From the NCBI GenBank assembly GCA_036925085.1, contig JAUPFP010000036.1, positions 1,798,001 to 1,862,000 on the forward strand: DNA of 64,000 nt, given 5' to 3'. Each line of letters opens with the position of its first letter. Within the stretch, counting starts at the first letter, position 1. Both the position numbers and the translations under genes were made by a program. Positions 12,106-24,519 of the stretch are shown one piece after another. Source of the DNA: Brachycybe producta (Eukaryota > Arthropoda > Diplopoda > Playtdesmida > Andrognathidae). Under the pieces are notes generated by a model. It ran no database searches, was not told where the DNA came from, and saw only the letters and a list, made by a program, of their open reading frames with translations.

Positions 12106-13947
12106 ATACACAATGGTTTAACATGTTTACTTAGTTTGAAATGGTTGAGCACTCAACTGAATGACTTCACATAGAATACTGTGATTAACACAATACCTCT
12201 TTTCCACTACAAAAATTAACTGCAGTTACATAACCAACGTTATAGTTAACTACAGACAAACTAGAAGTGGTATTTCAAGGTGGTATTCAGTGGTAAAACA
12301 ACCGTGGTTAAATGACTTTGTGCCACTTCCTGTTAAACAGTATACACTGTAAATTTTTCATATACAGAAATTTAAAAACATATCATCTGCTTAAAGTTGG
12401 GTCATTTCCAAACTGACATAAAAAGCTTCTTTTAAAAGATATCGTGAAAATATCCTTAAGTGATTGAGCTACTCTTCTAGTTTTTAAATATATATAGTAA
12501 ATCATTCAAAAAGATAATATATTTAATTTTTTATGTAAAATGATCTTTTTTTAAAATAAATTAATTAGGTTTAACTATTGCGTGTAAATATTTATTTAAA
12601 AAAGAATTCTTTTATTATATATTTTATAGTCAATTATAAAAATTAAACGACCGATAAGTCATAAAATCCATGTTTTTACGTGAAAAATGCATAATAGTTA
12701 AAATTGTATTGTTTTAATCTTTCATATATGTCTGTCTGCCCCAAAATGTTGAACCCTAAACAAACTACAGGAAAGGCGTAATTATTACTACTGGTAATGA
12801 AAAATAGTCAATTCTCACCTTAATTTAATATTATTAAACAAAAAAAAAATACCGGTAACATTAAAGAATCAAACATTAATAGTTAAAACATAACGTGAAA
12901 AAAAAAATTATTCACTGACCACAAAAAGGTTACAATACATTAACTAATAATAGTTTTTTATGATTAAATTCTACTTTTTTAGCTTTTTTTATTAATATTA
13001 AAAACACACGCAATCAAACCCAAAAAAAAACTAATCACAAAATTTCATCAACATTAATCTTTTTATGATAACAATTTTTACGGCACCGACTTCCATATTT
13101 TATAATTATTATAAATTTATATACAATTAATAAATTTAATAAGAATATATTTAAAAAAAATATTTGAAACAATTGTTTCAATCAAAATGTATAATTAAGG
13201 ATAACACACTTATATTAAACGGATGCCTGAAGGTTATTTTTAATTAAATTACAATAAAAAAAATAATATCCGACAATCTGAATTTTTTAAATAAAAAATA
13301 CTTATTAATCTAGTCTATAATAAGCCTTTTTTGACGTGCATAATTAGACTACATTTTACAGATAAAAGGAAAATTAAATAAACAGAAGAAGAAGAGAAAA
13401 AAAAAACACAGCTAAATTGCGGTGGGGTTAATTTTAGGGCAGAAAAAAAAATAGACAAACAAAAGAGAGAATAGAAAACATTAATGGAAATATAAGAAAA
13501 TAAGCATAAAATCACAAATAGCAATTCTTTTTAATTACAGGAAAAGTGCAATTACTGCTACTTTGCCAAGCTTCGTAATTTTTTCGCCGAACATTGGAAT
13601 TACGAACAAAAAGTAAATTGGATCAGACAACAAGATTGTTGGGGGCCTAACTAGAAAAAAACAAAAAACAGAAGAAAAAAAAAACCCCTAACAGTAAGGT
13701 TTTGCACAAATGCCAACAAATTTGCATTTCTCCACCCCCCCCCCCCCCCCCTTATTTCCCTTCATACACTTCAATTATTATGATTAACTTAGATAAATTC
13801 ATTTATTTTCTTAATTTACTTGATGGCACAATTTGCCACAAGAATACCAAAAAATTCCTAATTTATCATGTTTTATTTTTGTTTCAGAAAAATTAACAAA
13901 AGCAAAAACTATGTAAGGCCAAAGTCCTCACTGATACTTATAACACT
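12106..13947. other. AT-rich stretch with one J fragment
   Basis: A partial copy of repeat J lies at about 12350-12490 (inner arms around GACATAAAAAGC and the right arm to CTTCTAGTTTTTAAA). A poly-C run lies at about 13733-13750. No coding region is supportable. Confidence 0.45.
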
Positions 13948-14180
13948 TGTAGGGAAATATCCACTTTGTAGGAAAATTTGGCTTCTGGACGGGGAGAGAG
14001 AGAGAGAGGCAACACTCTTGTTGACTCAATGATATCCTGTGAAGTAGACGTCACACTGTCATGTGACACAACTATCACTTTACTTCAAGACATGTAGACA
14101 GTTGCTATCGTGAGAGTGAACTATCGAAACTTTCATGACAGCTACTCTCACGAAAGAACTATCGCCGTGAAAACGAGGCT
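13948..14180 (-). mobile_element. Truncated copy of the AGCCTCGTTTTCAC element
   Basis: The right edge ends in GTGAAAACGAGGCT followed by TTA. Reading from that end on the minus strand it matches the left half of the element at 16557-16907, including ACTATCGC-type repeats and the segment CTACAAAGTGGATATTTCCC. The far terminus is missing. Confidence 0.6.
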
Positions 14181-16261
14181 TTAAGTTAAGAGAAGAATCG
14201 TGGCTTACATTGATGAAATTAATGGGCTTTTTTCAAGCACAAAAACCATTTTTGACTATTCACAATGTCGGTTTATTTAGTTCGCCTACAATAGATTGTG
14301 AGGCGGGAAAATGCAACTTTAAACTCATTTTACCCCCCCCCCCCCCCCCCCAAAAAAAAGTGTTTTTTTGAGTTGTGCCATGTTTCCAGCTGAGGTGCGA
14401 TATATCAACATTTCTAGCGGGATAAGTAGTACTGTGTAATAAGCCTCACATAAAAGCCAACTTAAAGGATAAAATAGAAGCAAGCTGAAAAGGAGAAAAA
14501 TAAGCTAAGATTTCAACTTCAGCATTTATAGAAATGCTGAATATTAAAATGTTTGCACTTATGCTGAAATTCACTTTCGGTTCAGCTTTTATCAAATTTG
14601 GTCAAACTTTTCAGTTCAAAGATACTGTTCACCTAATGATGTCATAAACATGTGATCAGCTTCAGTCAATTAACACTGAAGTTGTCACAGTTTTGTTACC
14701 TTGTATAGACTATATTATTTTAAAAAAAATATTGGTCTATAAATAGTTTATTTTGAAAAATATCAACATGAAAATACTCTGAAGTGATTGATCTACTCTT
14801 CTAGTTTCTAAAAAAAACATTCAAGTTTCTCTTCATTTTGATCTCTTGAAAGACAGAATAATCAAAAGTTCGAAAAACCATCTTTAAGTTGAATTTTGAG
14901 CTTTGAAAATCATTAAAATAATTCTATTCTCTAGAAATGCAATCTTACCAGTAGTCACCACAAAAAACAAGCATGCAAACCGTTACCAGTAGCTTTGATC
15001 TGAGCTACTACTCCATAATATAAATATAGTAGTAGGAGAGACAAACGCCACTTCCAATAAAAGATTCTTGTTTATTCAACACATAAAAATATAAATAATC
15101 AATTTTTTTTCTCTACAATATGTATTGTTTCTTGAAAAAAAATATAGGCCTAATGTTACTTGTAGGACTATATTTATATAGATACAAATATGATCTTTGG
15201 GCGGTCATGCATTATTGACGATTTAAAAAAAAAAATAAGTCTTAGCTTTTATTATTATAGGTTTGGGTGAGAATAATAAATAGGCACCAAAAAAAGCCTC
15301 CAAACAAAAACTAAGACAAATAATCGACACTAAATGCAAGTGCAGGTGGTGATAAGTGGCAAACACGCAAAAATATTCGATCTAAAAATAATCAACACAG
15401 AAAAAAAAATAATATGGTTATAAATCACAAAAAAAATTACAATTTTGTTGATAAAAACAACCATATTATAAAAAGGTATTCTCACATCCAGTGGCACTGG
15501 CGCCCATAAGGAAAAGGGAGGAGAATGACAAAGGCTAACAACCCATCACGTAAAACATGTGTTACCGAGCCCACTCGGACGGCGTCAACCTAGTCGAGTG
15601 GACTAGGTCCGTGCTCAACTTTTGCAAGTCAACTCGTGGTACGAGTATGTTTTTTGGAAAAGGAGAACAATCGCTCAACCCCTTTCCACACCTCTGAAAC
15701 TTACATGAAAGATGTATTTTATGAGAGGAAATTCATAGAAAAATGACCATAACGTTTTTTGAAGTTTTTTCCAATTATATCTCCTTTTTTTGTGAACATG
15801 GTTAAACAAAATTTAAAAAAATAATTACAAATCTGAATAAATTTAACATGAAAGACCTACCACATAGTAAATTTTGAAAGTTTTCTGTTTTCTCTCGAAA
15901 AATATCCCCTCAAGAAAAACAAATCCACTTTGAACATTTAATGCAATTCTTAACTTGCCATCATCATCATCATCAGAATTGGTCATTGAACAAATCCAAT
16001 CTCACAAATTTAAAAAAAAACATCTCTACAATTATATTTTTTAAAAATCCCATAAAAAGCACTTTGATAAAATATATTATTCCAAGGTTTTTTTAATATT
16101 TCATTATTCTTTCTTCAATAACTTTTCATAAAACTAACTGTGGGCAAACTTTTTTAAAAGCGGTTTTTTTAATAATAACTATCAGGCACTTTTGTGTTTT
16201 TCTCTAAAAAAAATATTAAGTGGTCAGTCATTTATGTGTAGATCTATGTAACGTATGGGTA
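14181..16261. other. AT-rich stretch with a poly-C run, repeat J copy 5 and a GC-rich island
   Basis: Poly-C at about 14332-14352. A half copy of repeat J lies at 14721-14891. A GC-richer patch at about 15490-15650 (around CCCATCACGTAAAACATG and GAGCCCACTCGGACGGC) might be a fragment of a non-LTR retrotransposon, but I cannot support that from its translation. Repeated 'agctgaaa' words occur at 14480-14700 and again near 44800-45080. No gene seen. Confidence 0.4.
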
Positions 16262-16263
16262 TA

Positions 16264-17339
16264 CAGACTGTCCCCAAAAATATATATACAAACTTCGGTT
16301 GTTAATAACTGCCATATTTATTTTCTTAAATTTAATTTAATTATTATATAGTTTCCTTGTTTGTAACATAACGCTTAAAGCTTACTATCATGTATGTATG
16401 TACAGTGTGTATATGTGGTAGAAATCTGAGCAGCTCAGCATTATCTGCAGCGGCAGCAGCTTCCTCTAGAGCATGCTGCGGCTGCAATCCTCATCCGAGT
16501 ATTCTGCGGCCAGTCCCTCCCTCTATTTTAAAAAACAATGACGGTAAACGCCTTTAAGCCTCGTTTTCACGGCGGCGATAGTTCTTTCGTGAGAGTAGCT
16601 GTCATGAAAGTTGCGATAGTTCACTCTCATTTAGTTATCATTGAGTCAACAACAAGTGTTGCCTCTCTCTCCCTACAGAAGCCAAATTTCCCTACAAAGT
16701 GGATATTTCCCTACAAAAGCAGTCACACAACTATTACTATTGCGACAGTACTATCAACTATCTAGTCAAACGAGATAGTTGAGATAGTCACTATCGCGAA
16801 ACAGTGTGATAGTGACTATCATGTGGTTTTCATGATGATAGTTCTCGCGATAGTTGCTCTCACGTGACAGCAACTATCGTGACAACTATCATCGTGAAAA
16901 CGAGGCTTTAATCAGTAGTGCACGAAAGAAGTGTTAGAAAGAAACGAAAGAAAGTGGGACGGGGAGGGGAAACACTTTTCTTGCTGAGAAACTGATCTGC
17001 AAACATCAACTAATATATCTCTTATAATTTTGCAACAATTCTCTTTGATTTTTTATTATTTATATAATAATTTATTACAACAAAAAATCGAAGAAAATTA
17101 TCGAACAAATAAATATACAAGAATTACACTAATTAATGTTTGCAGATGCAATGCCTTGATGAAAATGGAGGCCATTTTGAATATTTGAGAAAATGCATCC
17201 ATTTAAACATTAAACATGTAATGCTGTTATAGCTAATCTTTGTTGCAACATTTACTCTTAATTAAATTTAAAAAAAAAATAAAAAAACATGGCGGTTATT
17301 AACAACCAAAACATGTATACATTTTCGGGACACACTCTG
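16264..17339. mobile_element. TA-flanked TIR element with GTGTCCC-like ends
   Basis: The left end (CAGACTGTCCCCAAAAATAT) and the complement of the right end (CAGAGTGTGTCCCGAAAATG) match over roughly 75 bp, including GGTTGTTAATAAC and a GCCAT motif. Each end is flanked by TA (16262-16263 and 17340-17341), as in IS630/Tc1/mariner insertions. No transposase ORF remains. A GC-richer patch lies at 16420-16530, and a second element is nested at 16557-16907. Confidence 0.6.
16557..16907 (+). mobile_element. Harbinger-like MITE with AGCCTCGTTTTCAC ends
   Basis: A 351-bp element with inverted ends AGCCTCGTTTTCACGG and its complement, flanked by TTA on both sides (16554-16556 and 16908-16910). The interior is built from many variants of AACTATCRC/GCGATAGTT, so it folds on itself extensively. 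The 75-aa ORF across it is a by-product. It is nested in the TA-flanked element. The superfamily is inferred from the 3-bp duplication. Confidence 0.7.
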
Positions 17340-17341
17340 TA

Positions 17342-17960
17342 TAATTGTACTTGTATGTGCGAGAGTATAAGAAGGGGCCCACCCAATACATTTTTTTCTG
17401 AAAAATCGATTATGCATGCAGTTTTAAAATTTTTTTCAACATTATTAGTTTTTTTTGGGTTTAAAAAGTGCTTATGTTCACCAAGAATGAAAGAATAACT
17501 GAGAAAAAAAAAGGAGAATCGCCATTGGGTAACTTTGTAAATCATGCAAAACGTTAATTTGAAACAGGTGAAAAATAAAATAAAACATATCAAGGTCGAC
17601 AATGGGCGTTGCGAGGAGAAAACAAAATTTCACAAGTTTTTTCTTCAACAATTTTTTAACATTTTGTAAAAAGGCGATAAGAATTCAAATTTCACATATT
17701 TTATTAACAATTTTTGTTGTTTTTTACTTTGAAACTTGAGAGCAAAACCTTCTTTACTTCACTATGTGGTTACCCGCAAAAAGCAATCTTATAAGGTCCT
17801 TTTTTTTTTTTTTTGCCGAATTCACACCTGAAAAATTATGTAAAATATGTAAATTTTGTAAAAGAACAATGGAAACAACCTCTGAAGTCACAAAAGCAAC
17901 GTTTAGAAAAAAAATTGAAAGTGTTTTTTTAAACTAGAAGAGTAACTGAATCAAAAAGCT
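17342..17960. other. AT-rich non-coding spacer
   Basis: No gene seen. The last 50 bp (from about 17905) resemble one arm of repeat J (GAAAGTGTTTTTTTAAACTAG). Confidence 0.45.
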
Positions 17961-17969
17961 GTACCCATC

Positions 17970-18175
17970 ACTGGCAATTAGAAAACGGGATGAACAGAAG
18001 TTGGCTCCGCCCTTTTTATGACGAAGGGCAACTTCTAATTGGTTCGTTGTGTGGTTCGATGTTGAAAAGGTCGGAGCATGTGACGTCAGAACTACATAAC
18101 CAACCAATTAGAAGTTGCGTTTGTCATAAAAAAGGCGGAGCCAACATCTGTTCCTCCCGTTTTCTAATTGCCTGT
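17970..18175. mobile_element. ACAGGCA MITE, copy B
   Basis: 206 bp. The left end is ACTGGCAATTAGAAAACGGG and the right end is the complement of ACAGGCAATTAGAAAACGGG. It shares the GGCTCCGCCCTTTTTATGAC arm and the GAGCATGTGACGTC centre with the other copies. Flanking 9-mers gtacccatc and gtccccagc match at 7 of 9 positions. Confidence 0.8.
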
Positions 18176-18464
18176 GTCCCCAGCATCTAGAATGATGAAG
18201 AGGGTTGGAGGTGGAGGCTAGCTATTAGTAAAATTACCACTAGTTAGCATTTTCCAACCTTATTAATTAATGAAAAGCTTTGATAGCCTCCCCCTCAAAT
18301 CTTCATTGTCTTTTAGGTTAGGTCAAAGTGAATTTTGATCTGATCAATTTCTAAGCCATTTCATGTAATTTAATATGTTTACCCTGAATGGAAACATCGC
18401 ATATTTAACTTTTATGGCAATGTTTTTATTTTAAAATCGTCGATAATGCCTTGTTTCCACTGAG

Positions 18465-18650
18465 CAGCCCTTCTAGTTTCCAAAACACTCAAGCTTCTCT
18501 TTATTTTGCACCTAAAAAATAGAATAAATCAGGTGTTCGAGAGGCGTTTTACAATTTAATACCACCTTAAAAAGTCTTCTAGTTTCTAAAAACATTTTAA
18601 AGTTTTTCTTTATAAGTTGTTTTCAAATAGCAGAATAATTAAAGTTTGTG
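18465..18650. repeat. Palindromic repeat J, copy 6 (duplicated right arm)
   Basis: Two successive right arms are present (CTTCTAGTTTCCAAAACAC at 18470 and CTTCTAGTTTCTAAAAAC at 18577), separated by the terminal AATACCACCTTAA. Confidence 0.5.
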
Positions 18651-20699
18651 ACTTTTTTTTAAACATAAGGTGATAAATGGTTTTCATTTTATTGAAATTA
18701 CCTTTTATTCTAGATTTAGAAAGTAAAAAGTATCAACATTCCAAACTAAAGTATTTTAAATTTTAATTAATCTATTATTATCTACCTACACTAAAATCTA
18801 TATATATATATAAAAATCCTATCTAAAGAATTGATCTTTCAAAATTAGAACTGCATACCTGCATTAGAAAGAAAAAAAAACAACAACTAAACACAATAAC
18901 AATTGGGCGTTATTGTTTGAAAAAAAAAACGACAAATAAAAACAACAAAGAATTCGATCAGAAAAAGACAAGAGAGAAAAAATAGCCGGTAAAACTTTTG
19001 ATGTATCGTTCAAAATTTAAAATTGTTGCAAAATATTTCACATACAAGTGTCATTTAATATGTTTGTTTTTTTCTGAAACAACTTTAATTATACTTTCTT
19101 GCATTTTGTTATTTTTCTAACCTCCTACGGATAAATGTCATTAAAAAATATGAAACCACCATTGAAATATTTTTTGTAAATAAATTACACACCTTAATAG
19201 TTTTAAAAAAAATTATAAATCACAAAAAGTGAACAATACAAGATATAATCAAAAATGAGAACTATTAATTTAAACTGACATCATCTTAATTCAAAAGCCT
19301 CGAAAATATAGATCAAGGCTAAAAAAATAAGGCAGTTTTTAAGTATAATTTAGTTTTTTTTTTTAAAAAATCCTATAAACTTAAGAAAAGTTATTCAGAA
19401 CTAATACATTTTGCCTATGGAGATTTCGGTTGCATAGCTGAGTGTGGCTAATAGATGGCAGCACTGCTACTTAAAGCTTAAATATACAAAATCAGGTAAA
19501 GAATGCATTGTTATAGTCAAGGTTAGACTCTAAATTCCTTTCTTACTTCAATTTTGACCTACAAAATGAGAGTCAAGGTTTATTTTGATAAAACAAAATA
19601 TAAAAAGAACCCTGAGGAGAGGCTAAAACCTTAATAGCTATTATACATTGAGCAACATTCTTTAACATGAAGTTGAGCTACCTTCAATGTCAATATCATG
19701 ATTTAAAAACCAATCAAAGTAAGATAAATTATATATACAAAGGTAATTCAACTAAGAGCTCTTCCTATGGAGCATTTTGTGCCAAAACTGAGTGTGGCCG
19801 ATAGAGGGCGCAAACTGCACTTAGTGCTTCAGTTAAAGCACGATTAAATAAACAAAAATAGATGGTCTTATAAGCAAGATGTCTTCCTTATAGCTTCGAA
19901 GAGCAGACGATTCTTCACTCACTTTCAATGTTTTATTTTCTAACATGGGAGTTGCTTTACCTTTTTTTACCTTTACCTTTTACCTTTCTTTCCTTTCCAT
20001 CTAATTAAAAAGTTGCAACTAGATGGCGTTGTAACCAATCAAGAAAATATCCTTGTTAATTAAATTAGTCTGAACTCCACTTGTGTTGTGTCTTTTTTCC
20101 TCAAACAAATTTTATTCTTATTGAAGAAGGTGAATGGTATTTTTTCGTAATTTTTTAAAATCATTTTCAATTTTTATACCATATATTAATTTCCACATTC
20201 AAAAATTTCTAACAAAATAGTCTGAAATTATTGATGCCACAGTTTGGAATTACAGAATCAATTCAGTTAATTTACCTATAAACTATATCTAGGTGCAAAT
20301 TATATTTTTATGTTAATAATTTCAAAATGAAATTTTTTATACAATTTTGTATTACAAAATTAAAATCTGATCATTGTCATAAAAGGGTCATTTTATAATA
20401 TTCTAGTTTCTAATACACACTTTTAAGTTTTTTTCTTCTAAATTCTGCTCTGAAATAAAAGTTTGTGTAAAAAAACCCCTACATTTTGTTCGGGGTAGTA
20501 AGTTAATATTTAATTTAGTTTAAAAACTTAAGACATTTTCTTGTAAAAAAAAAATCTTTCATCATAAAAAAAAAAGAAGTTTAAGACAATATTTAACCAA
20601 AAAAAAACCCTATAAATATTATAATTCTATTGTTCTTAAGTTTTCTGAATCTGAATTCTATTGTCCTAGGAGATCTCTTTCACCACCAAAGTCGTTTCT

Positions 20700-20750
<51 letters not shown>

Positions 20751-20779
20751 TTCTCTCCCTCTCCCTCTCTCTATCTCCT

Positions 20780-20813
<34 letters not shown>

Positions 20814-21493
20814 TTCTCTTTAGTCGAAATTATGCAAATGAAGAAAGAGAAAAGAAGCATGCAAATAATAAAAATGGTTATAAAATATAATTTTTTAAAA
20901 GAAAAAGTTACTTCTAGTCATAATCACACATAACGCCTTTTTTTCCCAGATTTTTACTATAAAGCCTTTTATAATTGAACTTTTTTTTTCTTCAACTCCC
21001 CTAAAATTTTTTATCTACAATATATATATATATATATATTTTTTTTTTCTCTGAAACCAAACTTTGAAATTGCACTAAATTCATGGCACAGTCGTTTTAT
21101 ATCAAAGAAGGGTGTAATAAAACTGCATGCTGTGAAACATAATACTAACATTAATAAAAATGGCTACCATAAACTTTTTCCCCCTCTACTTTTTTTACAG
21201 TTTTAACACCGATCCTTCAATTTTTCCCTTTCTATGAAAATAAAGTTTTTTTTTTGTCAAAGTAGAAAACTAGTAAATCCGTATAATTACTAGTCAATTT
21301 GTGAAGGCAGTTACTTAAATCTGCACACTCAAATAGGCCTACACTTTCACATTTAAAAAGCAACTGAAATTGATTTAAGAAACATCTTTTAAATTCAGCT
21401 TTTTGTGGTAATTTGAAAATGATTAAATTTAATACTTTTGGACACTTGATCAATTTGTAAGTGAAAAATTAAAATGTAGTATTTAAAACTACC
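18651..21493. other. AT-rich stretch with a diverged direct repeat and microsatellites
   Basis: A module of about 100 bp occurs twice in direct order, at about 19410-19530 and 19760-19890. Both copies share CCTATGGAG, GCTGAGTGTGGC (or CTGAGTGTGGCC) and an ATAGA(T/G)GG word. A fragment of repeat J lies at 20400-20470. A (CT)n tract fills about 20699-20816, and the serine/leucine ORF over it is only that tract translated. (TA)n lies at about 21019-21040. No gene seen. Confidence 0.45.
20699..20816. repeat. (CT)n microsatellite
   Basis: About 118 bp of CT dinucleotides with occasional CTTT and CCCT interruptions. Confidence 0.9.
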
Positions 21494-21910
21494 ATAAAAA
21501 GTTTATTTTACAAGATAACATGAAATTACCCTTAAGGTAATATACATAATTACCCATCTAGTTTCTAAAAGACATTAATTTCTACTTCGTGTGGTTTTTA
21601 AAGTGTAAGTCCTTCTCGATCTCTGTTTATTCTGTCTTTCAGGAGCAAAATTAATATAAAATTTAAAGTATTTTATAAATTAGAAGGGTGGCTTAATCCA
21701 CTTAAGGGTATTTTAATGTTGATATCTTTTAAAATAAGCTTTTTGTGAGTTTGAAAATAACCCATCTTTAAGCTGATGATATTTTTTTTTAATTTTTGTC
21801 TATAAAAAGTTTAATCTGAAAGATATCAAACATGAAAATCCAATTTAAGTGATTTAGCTACCATTCCAGTTTCTAACACTTTCAATTTACCATTTAGTGT
21901 TGCTTTTCTA
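21494..21910. repeat. Palindromic repeat J, copies 7 and 8
   Basis: A partial right-hand copy (21494-21580) is followed by a full copy starting near 21588. The full copy shows TTATTCTGTCTTTCAGG, TAGAAGGGTGGCTTAATC, the centre (AACCCATCTTTAAGCTGATG) and the inverted arm through CATTCCAGTTTCTAACAC. Confidence 0.6.
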
Positions 21911-23166
21911 TAATCATAATTCGAGAATCAGTTGTTCCATAAAACAACTTAAAAGTTTATTCAAAAAATAACAAAACGTTTTACCCCCTCAGCTCCTCCT
22001 TTTTCATTTGTATATTTTACAATATACTAGTTATTTATAAACACACTTAGGCAATGTACAAAAAATACTTAAAAGTCAAAATTGTCTTTAAACCAGTACG
22101 ATTGTCATGTTGGTCATTTTGTACATTGCCTGAAATACTATTAATTGTGGCAGATTTTTTTAAGAAAAAATTTCCATAGTGTTAGTAAACTAACTAGTGA
22201 TTCTATAGAATGACTGATTTGTTCACTTGGCTGACAACATAAATATACATGAATAAGAGAACCCCACATTGCTCAATATAACGGAAGACACTAAATTCTA
22301 CTTAATTCTAAAATCATAAGAATATTTTCTTCTGTACTCTCCCCACCCTAACCTCCACCCCTCCCCCTCCCCTAAACATGAAAACTATACAGAATTATAT
22401 ATAATTCGTTTTCTCCCCACTTAATTACGGTAATTCCATTGACAATTCTTCTTCTCCATATTTTTTTTTTGGTGTAATTTCAAAATTCATTGTAACCTTT
22501 TTCATCATAAGCACACAAAAAAAATGCTAATGCAATTTCATTATTTCAGAATGCCAATGTGATAAAAATGGTTAATGTTGAATTTTTTTATAATAAAAAT
22601 TGCAACTTTTATGAAAAATCTAGGGAAAAAAAATGTAGTGGTGGATGAAGAAAAGTTTTCTTAATTTTATATTATGGAGAGGCTAAAATAAATGTATTAT
22701 AATTATTATTATTTTAAGTATAAAGCTCAGAAATAAAAATCCAATGTTGTCATACCAACAAAAGTAACCCCCCCCCTACACACTCTTATCATTTCCTGTC
22801 AACTTTATGACAAACTTGAATAGATTTCCATGGTTACCAAAAATACATTCAATTTATAAAGGTTTTTTTTTGGTAACTTAATTTTCTTCTGGGTTAAACA
22901 ATAGACATTATGAATGTTCACCTTGTTGCTGTTGTTATTATTATTGTTGTTTTTTTTAAGTCAAATATATGCCTTTTATCAAAATCGAATCCAATTGCGT
23001 GCAAATGTCATATATTCAAATCACCTATTTTTCTATAATATTTCAAACAAAAAAGAAAGAAACAATGACAACACTTGGATGCATGCAAAATAGACCCTAC
23101 ACCCCCACCTCCACCCCACCCCCCCAATAAAAGTCCCATGCAAAATAAAAGAAGACCCAGCAAGAC
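21911..23166. other. AT-rich non-coding stretch
   Basis: It holds C-rich simple tracts (22335-22375 and 23098-23125) and A/T runs. The overlapping glycine-rich minus ORFs at 23008-23227 are translations of the C-rich tract. No gene seen. Confidence 0.45.
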
Positions 23167-23759
23167 CAGTGATTCCCAAAGAGTGTGCCGCGAAATGTTG
23201 AATTTCATATAATGGAATGCCGTTCATAGAATTTAATATTTTGAAATAAATTTTAAAATTAATTTGGAAAAAGCATTAAAAATGTACGCAACTAAACCAA
23301 TGGTTTCCAATGAAATTTGATGTGGCACACTAGTGTGCTGTGATGTTAGCTAGGCGTGCCACCATTTTTCCAAGCCAGAAGCGGGCTGGCATATCAAAGC
23401 AATCGGGCATTTTCCCCAATGAGCCGCTTAGTTTGAGGGCTGCTTTTTTCATTGAGGGCCGATATGATAAAACTCGATAATAAGTTTAAAAATCACAAAA
23501 GAAAAATGATCAGAAAGCTGATTTTTTTTAATAATAGAAAATCTCCTCCCAAAAAAGAAATTAAAATGGAAACTAGAAAAACATTTTGCTTTTGTTTCAG
23601 ACATTTTTCTTTAATTTTTGCTCGCTAAGCTCGCTAAAAAATTAATTTTATTGTAGGCAAAAATGAAAATAGAACCATGTTTCATTCTAGGCATTTTTGG
23701 GGATTTTTTTTCTCTCTCCTTATAATTAGAGGCCGAGCAAATACCTACATCCTGTTTCA

Positions 23760-24447
23760 GGGGTGGCGCTGATCAAGCGCCAAATTGAACAAACGCCAAT
23801 CTGAACTAACGCCAAACTGAATAAAAGCCAAATGGAACAAACGCCAAACTGAATAAAAAAAGCCAAATGGAACAAACGCCAAACTGAATAAGCGCCAAAT
23901 GGAACAAACGCCAAACTGAATAAGCGCCAAATGGAACAAACGCCAAACTGAATAAGCGCCAAATGGAACAAACGCCAAACGGAACAAACGCCAAACTGAA
24001 TAACCGCCAAAATGTGATAAACACATTGTTAGGTTTGGTTAGGTTAGGTTAGGTTTGGTTAGGTTTGGTTAGGTTTGGTTAGGTTTGGTTAGGTTAGGTT
24101 TGGTTAGGTTTGGTTAGGTTAGGTTTGGTTAGGTTTGGTTTGGTTAGGTTTGGTTAGGTTAGGTTTGGTTTGGTTTGGTTAGGTTTGGTTTGGTTAGGTT
24201 AGCATGTTCTGTTTGTAAATCTGCAGTCTGACGTCTATAAAAGCTCACAATATTTGGACCATCAGAATTTACAAAAACCTGAATAACCGCCAAACTGAAT
24301 AAGCGTCAAATGGAACAAACGCCAAACTGAATAAGCACCAAACTGAATAACCGCCAAATGTTTGGCTTTTATTCAGTTTGGCGTTTCTTCCATTTGGCGC
24401 TTATTCAGTTTGGCGTTTGTTCAATTTGGCGCTTATTCAGTCGCCCC
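23760..24447. mobile_element. TIR element with minisatellite termini
   Basis: A 688-bp unit flanked by perfect 6-bp direct repeats GTTTCA (23754-23759 and 24448-24453). The ends are inverted: GGGGTGGCGCTGATCAAGCG on the left, and the complement of GGGGCGACTGAATAAGCG on the right. Both run into the same 32-bp repeat, made of two 16-bp halves AAACGCCAAACTGAAT and AAGCGCCAAATGGAAC. The left array covers about 23774-24011 and the right array about 24282-24440, where it turns round at 24360. A GGTTAGGTTT array fills the middle. The VWRLFHLA-type ORFs are translations of the array. No transposase is present. A 6-bp duplication fits few superfamilies. Confidence 0.65.
24031..24201 (+). repeat. Telomere-like GGTTAGGTTT array
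   Basis: About 170 bp of irregular TTAGG and TTTGG pentamers (GGTTAGGTTTGGTTAGG...). TTAGG is the ancestral arthropod telomere unit. Here it is interstitial, interrupted by TTTGG, and lies inside the minisatellite TIR element. Confidence 0.85.
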
Positions 24448-24519
24448 GTTTCAGGCAACAACAAAAAATACTGTGCCCGACACAGTACCATGAACCAAAA
24501 AGTTTGGGAACCACCACTA

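Larger units (their letters stand above)
23167..24519. mobile_element. Possible hAT-like element enclosing the minisatellite element
   Basis: The left border CAGTGATTCCCAAA and the right border TTTGGGAACCACCACTA are roughly inverted and resemble common hAT termini. Flanking octamers do not match, and the interior beyond the borders is not obviously related, so this is tentative. Confidence 0.3.

Noticed and set aside
13733..13750. Poly-C runs here and at 14332-14352 as structured elements
   Set aside because: Simple homopolymers; no flanking structure beyond chance.
15490..15650. Non-LTR retrotransposon fragment
   Set aside because: The patch is GC-richer, but no reading frame with reverse transcriptase or endonuclease motifs could be followed.
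20630..20890. 86-aa serine/leucine-rich ORF
   Set aside because: It is a translation of the (CT)n microsatellite.
23726..24026. Overlapping minus-strand ORFs with VWRLFHLA-type repeats
   Set aside because: These are translations of the 16/32-bp minisatellite in several frames, with no independent evidence of coding.
24031..24201. A true chromosome end
   Set aside because: The array is short, mixed with TTTGG, and embedded inside a flanked mobile unit with unrelated DNA on both sides.
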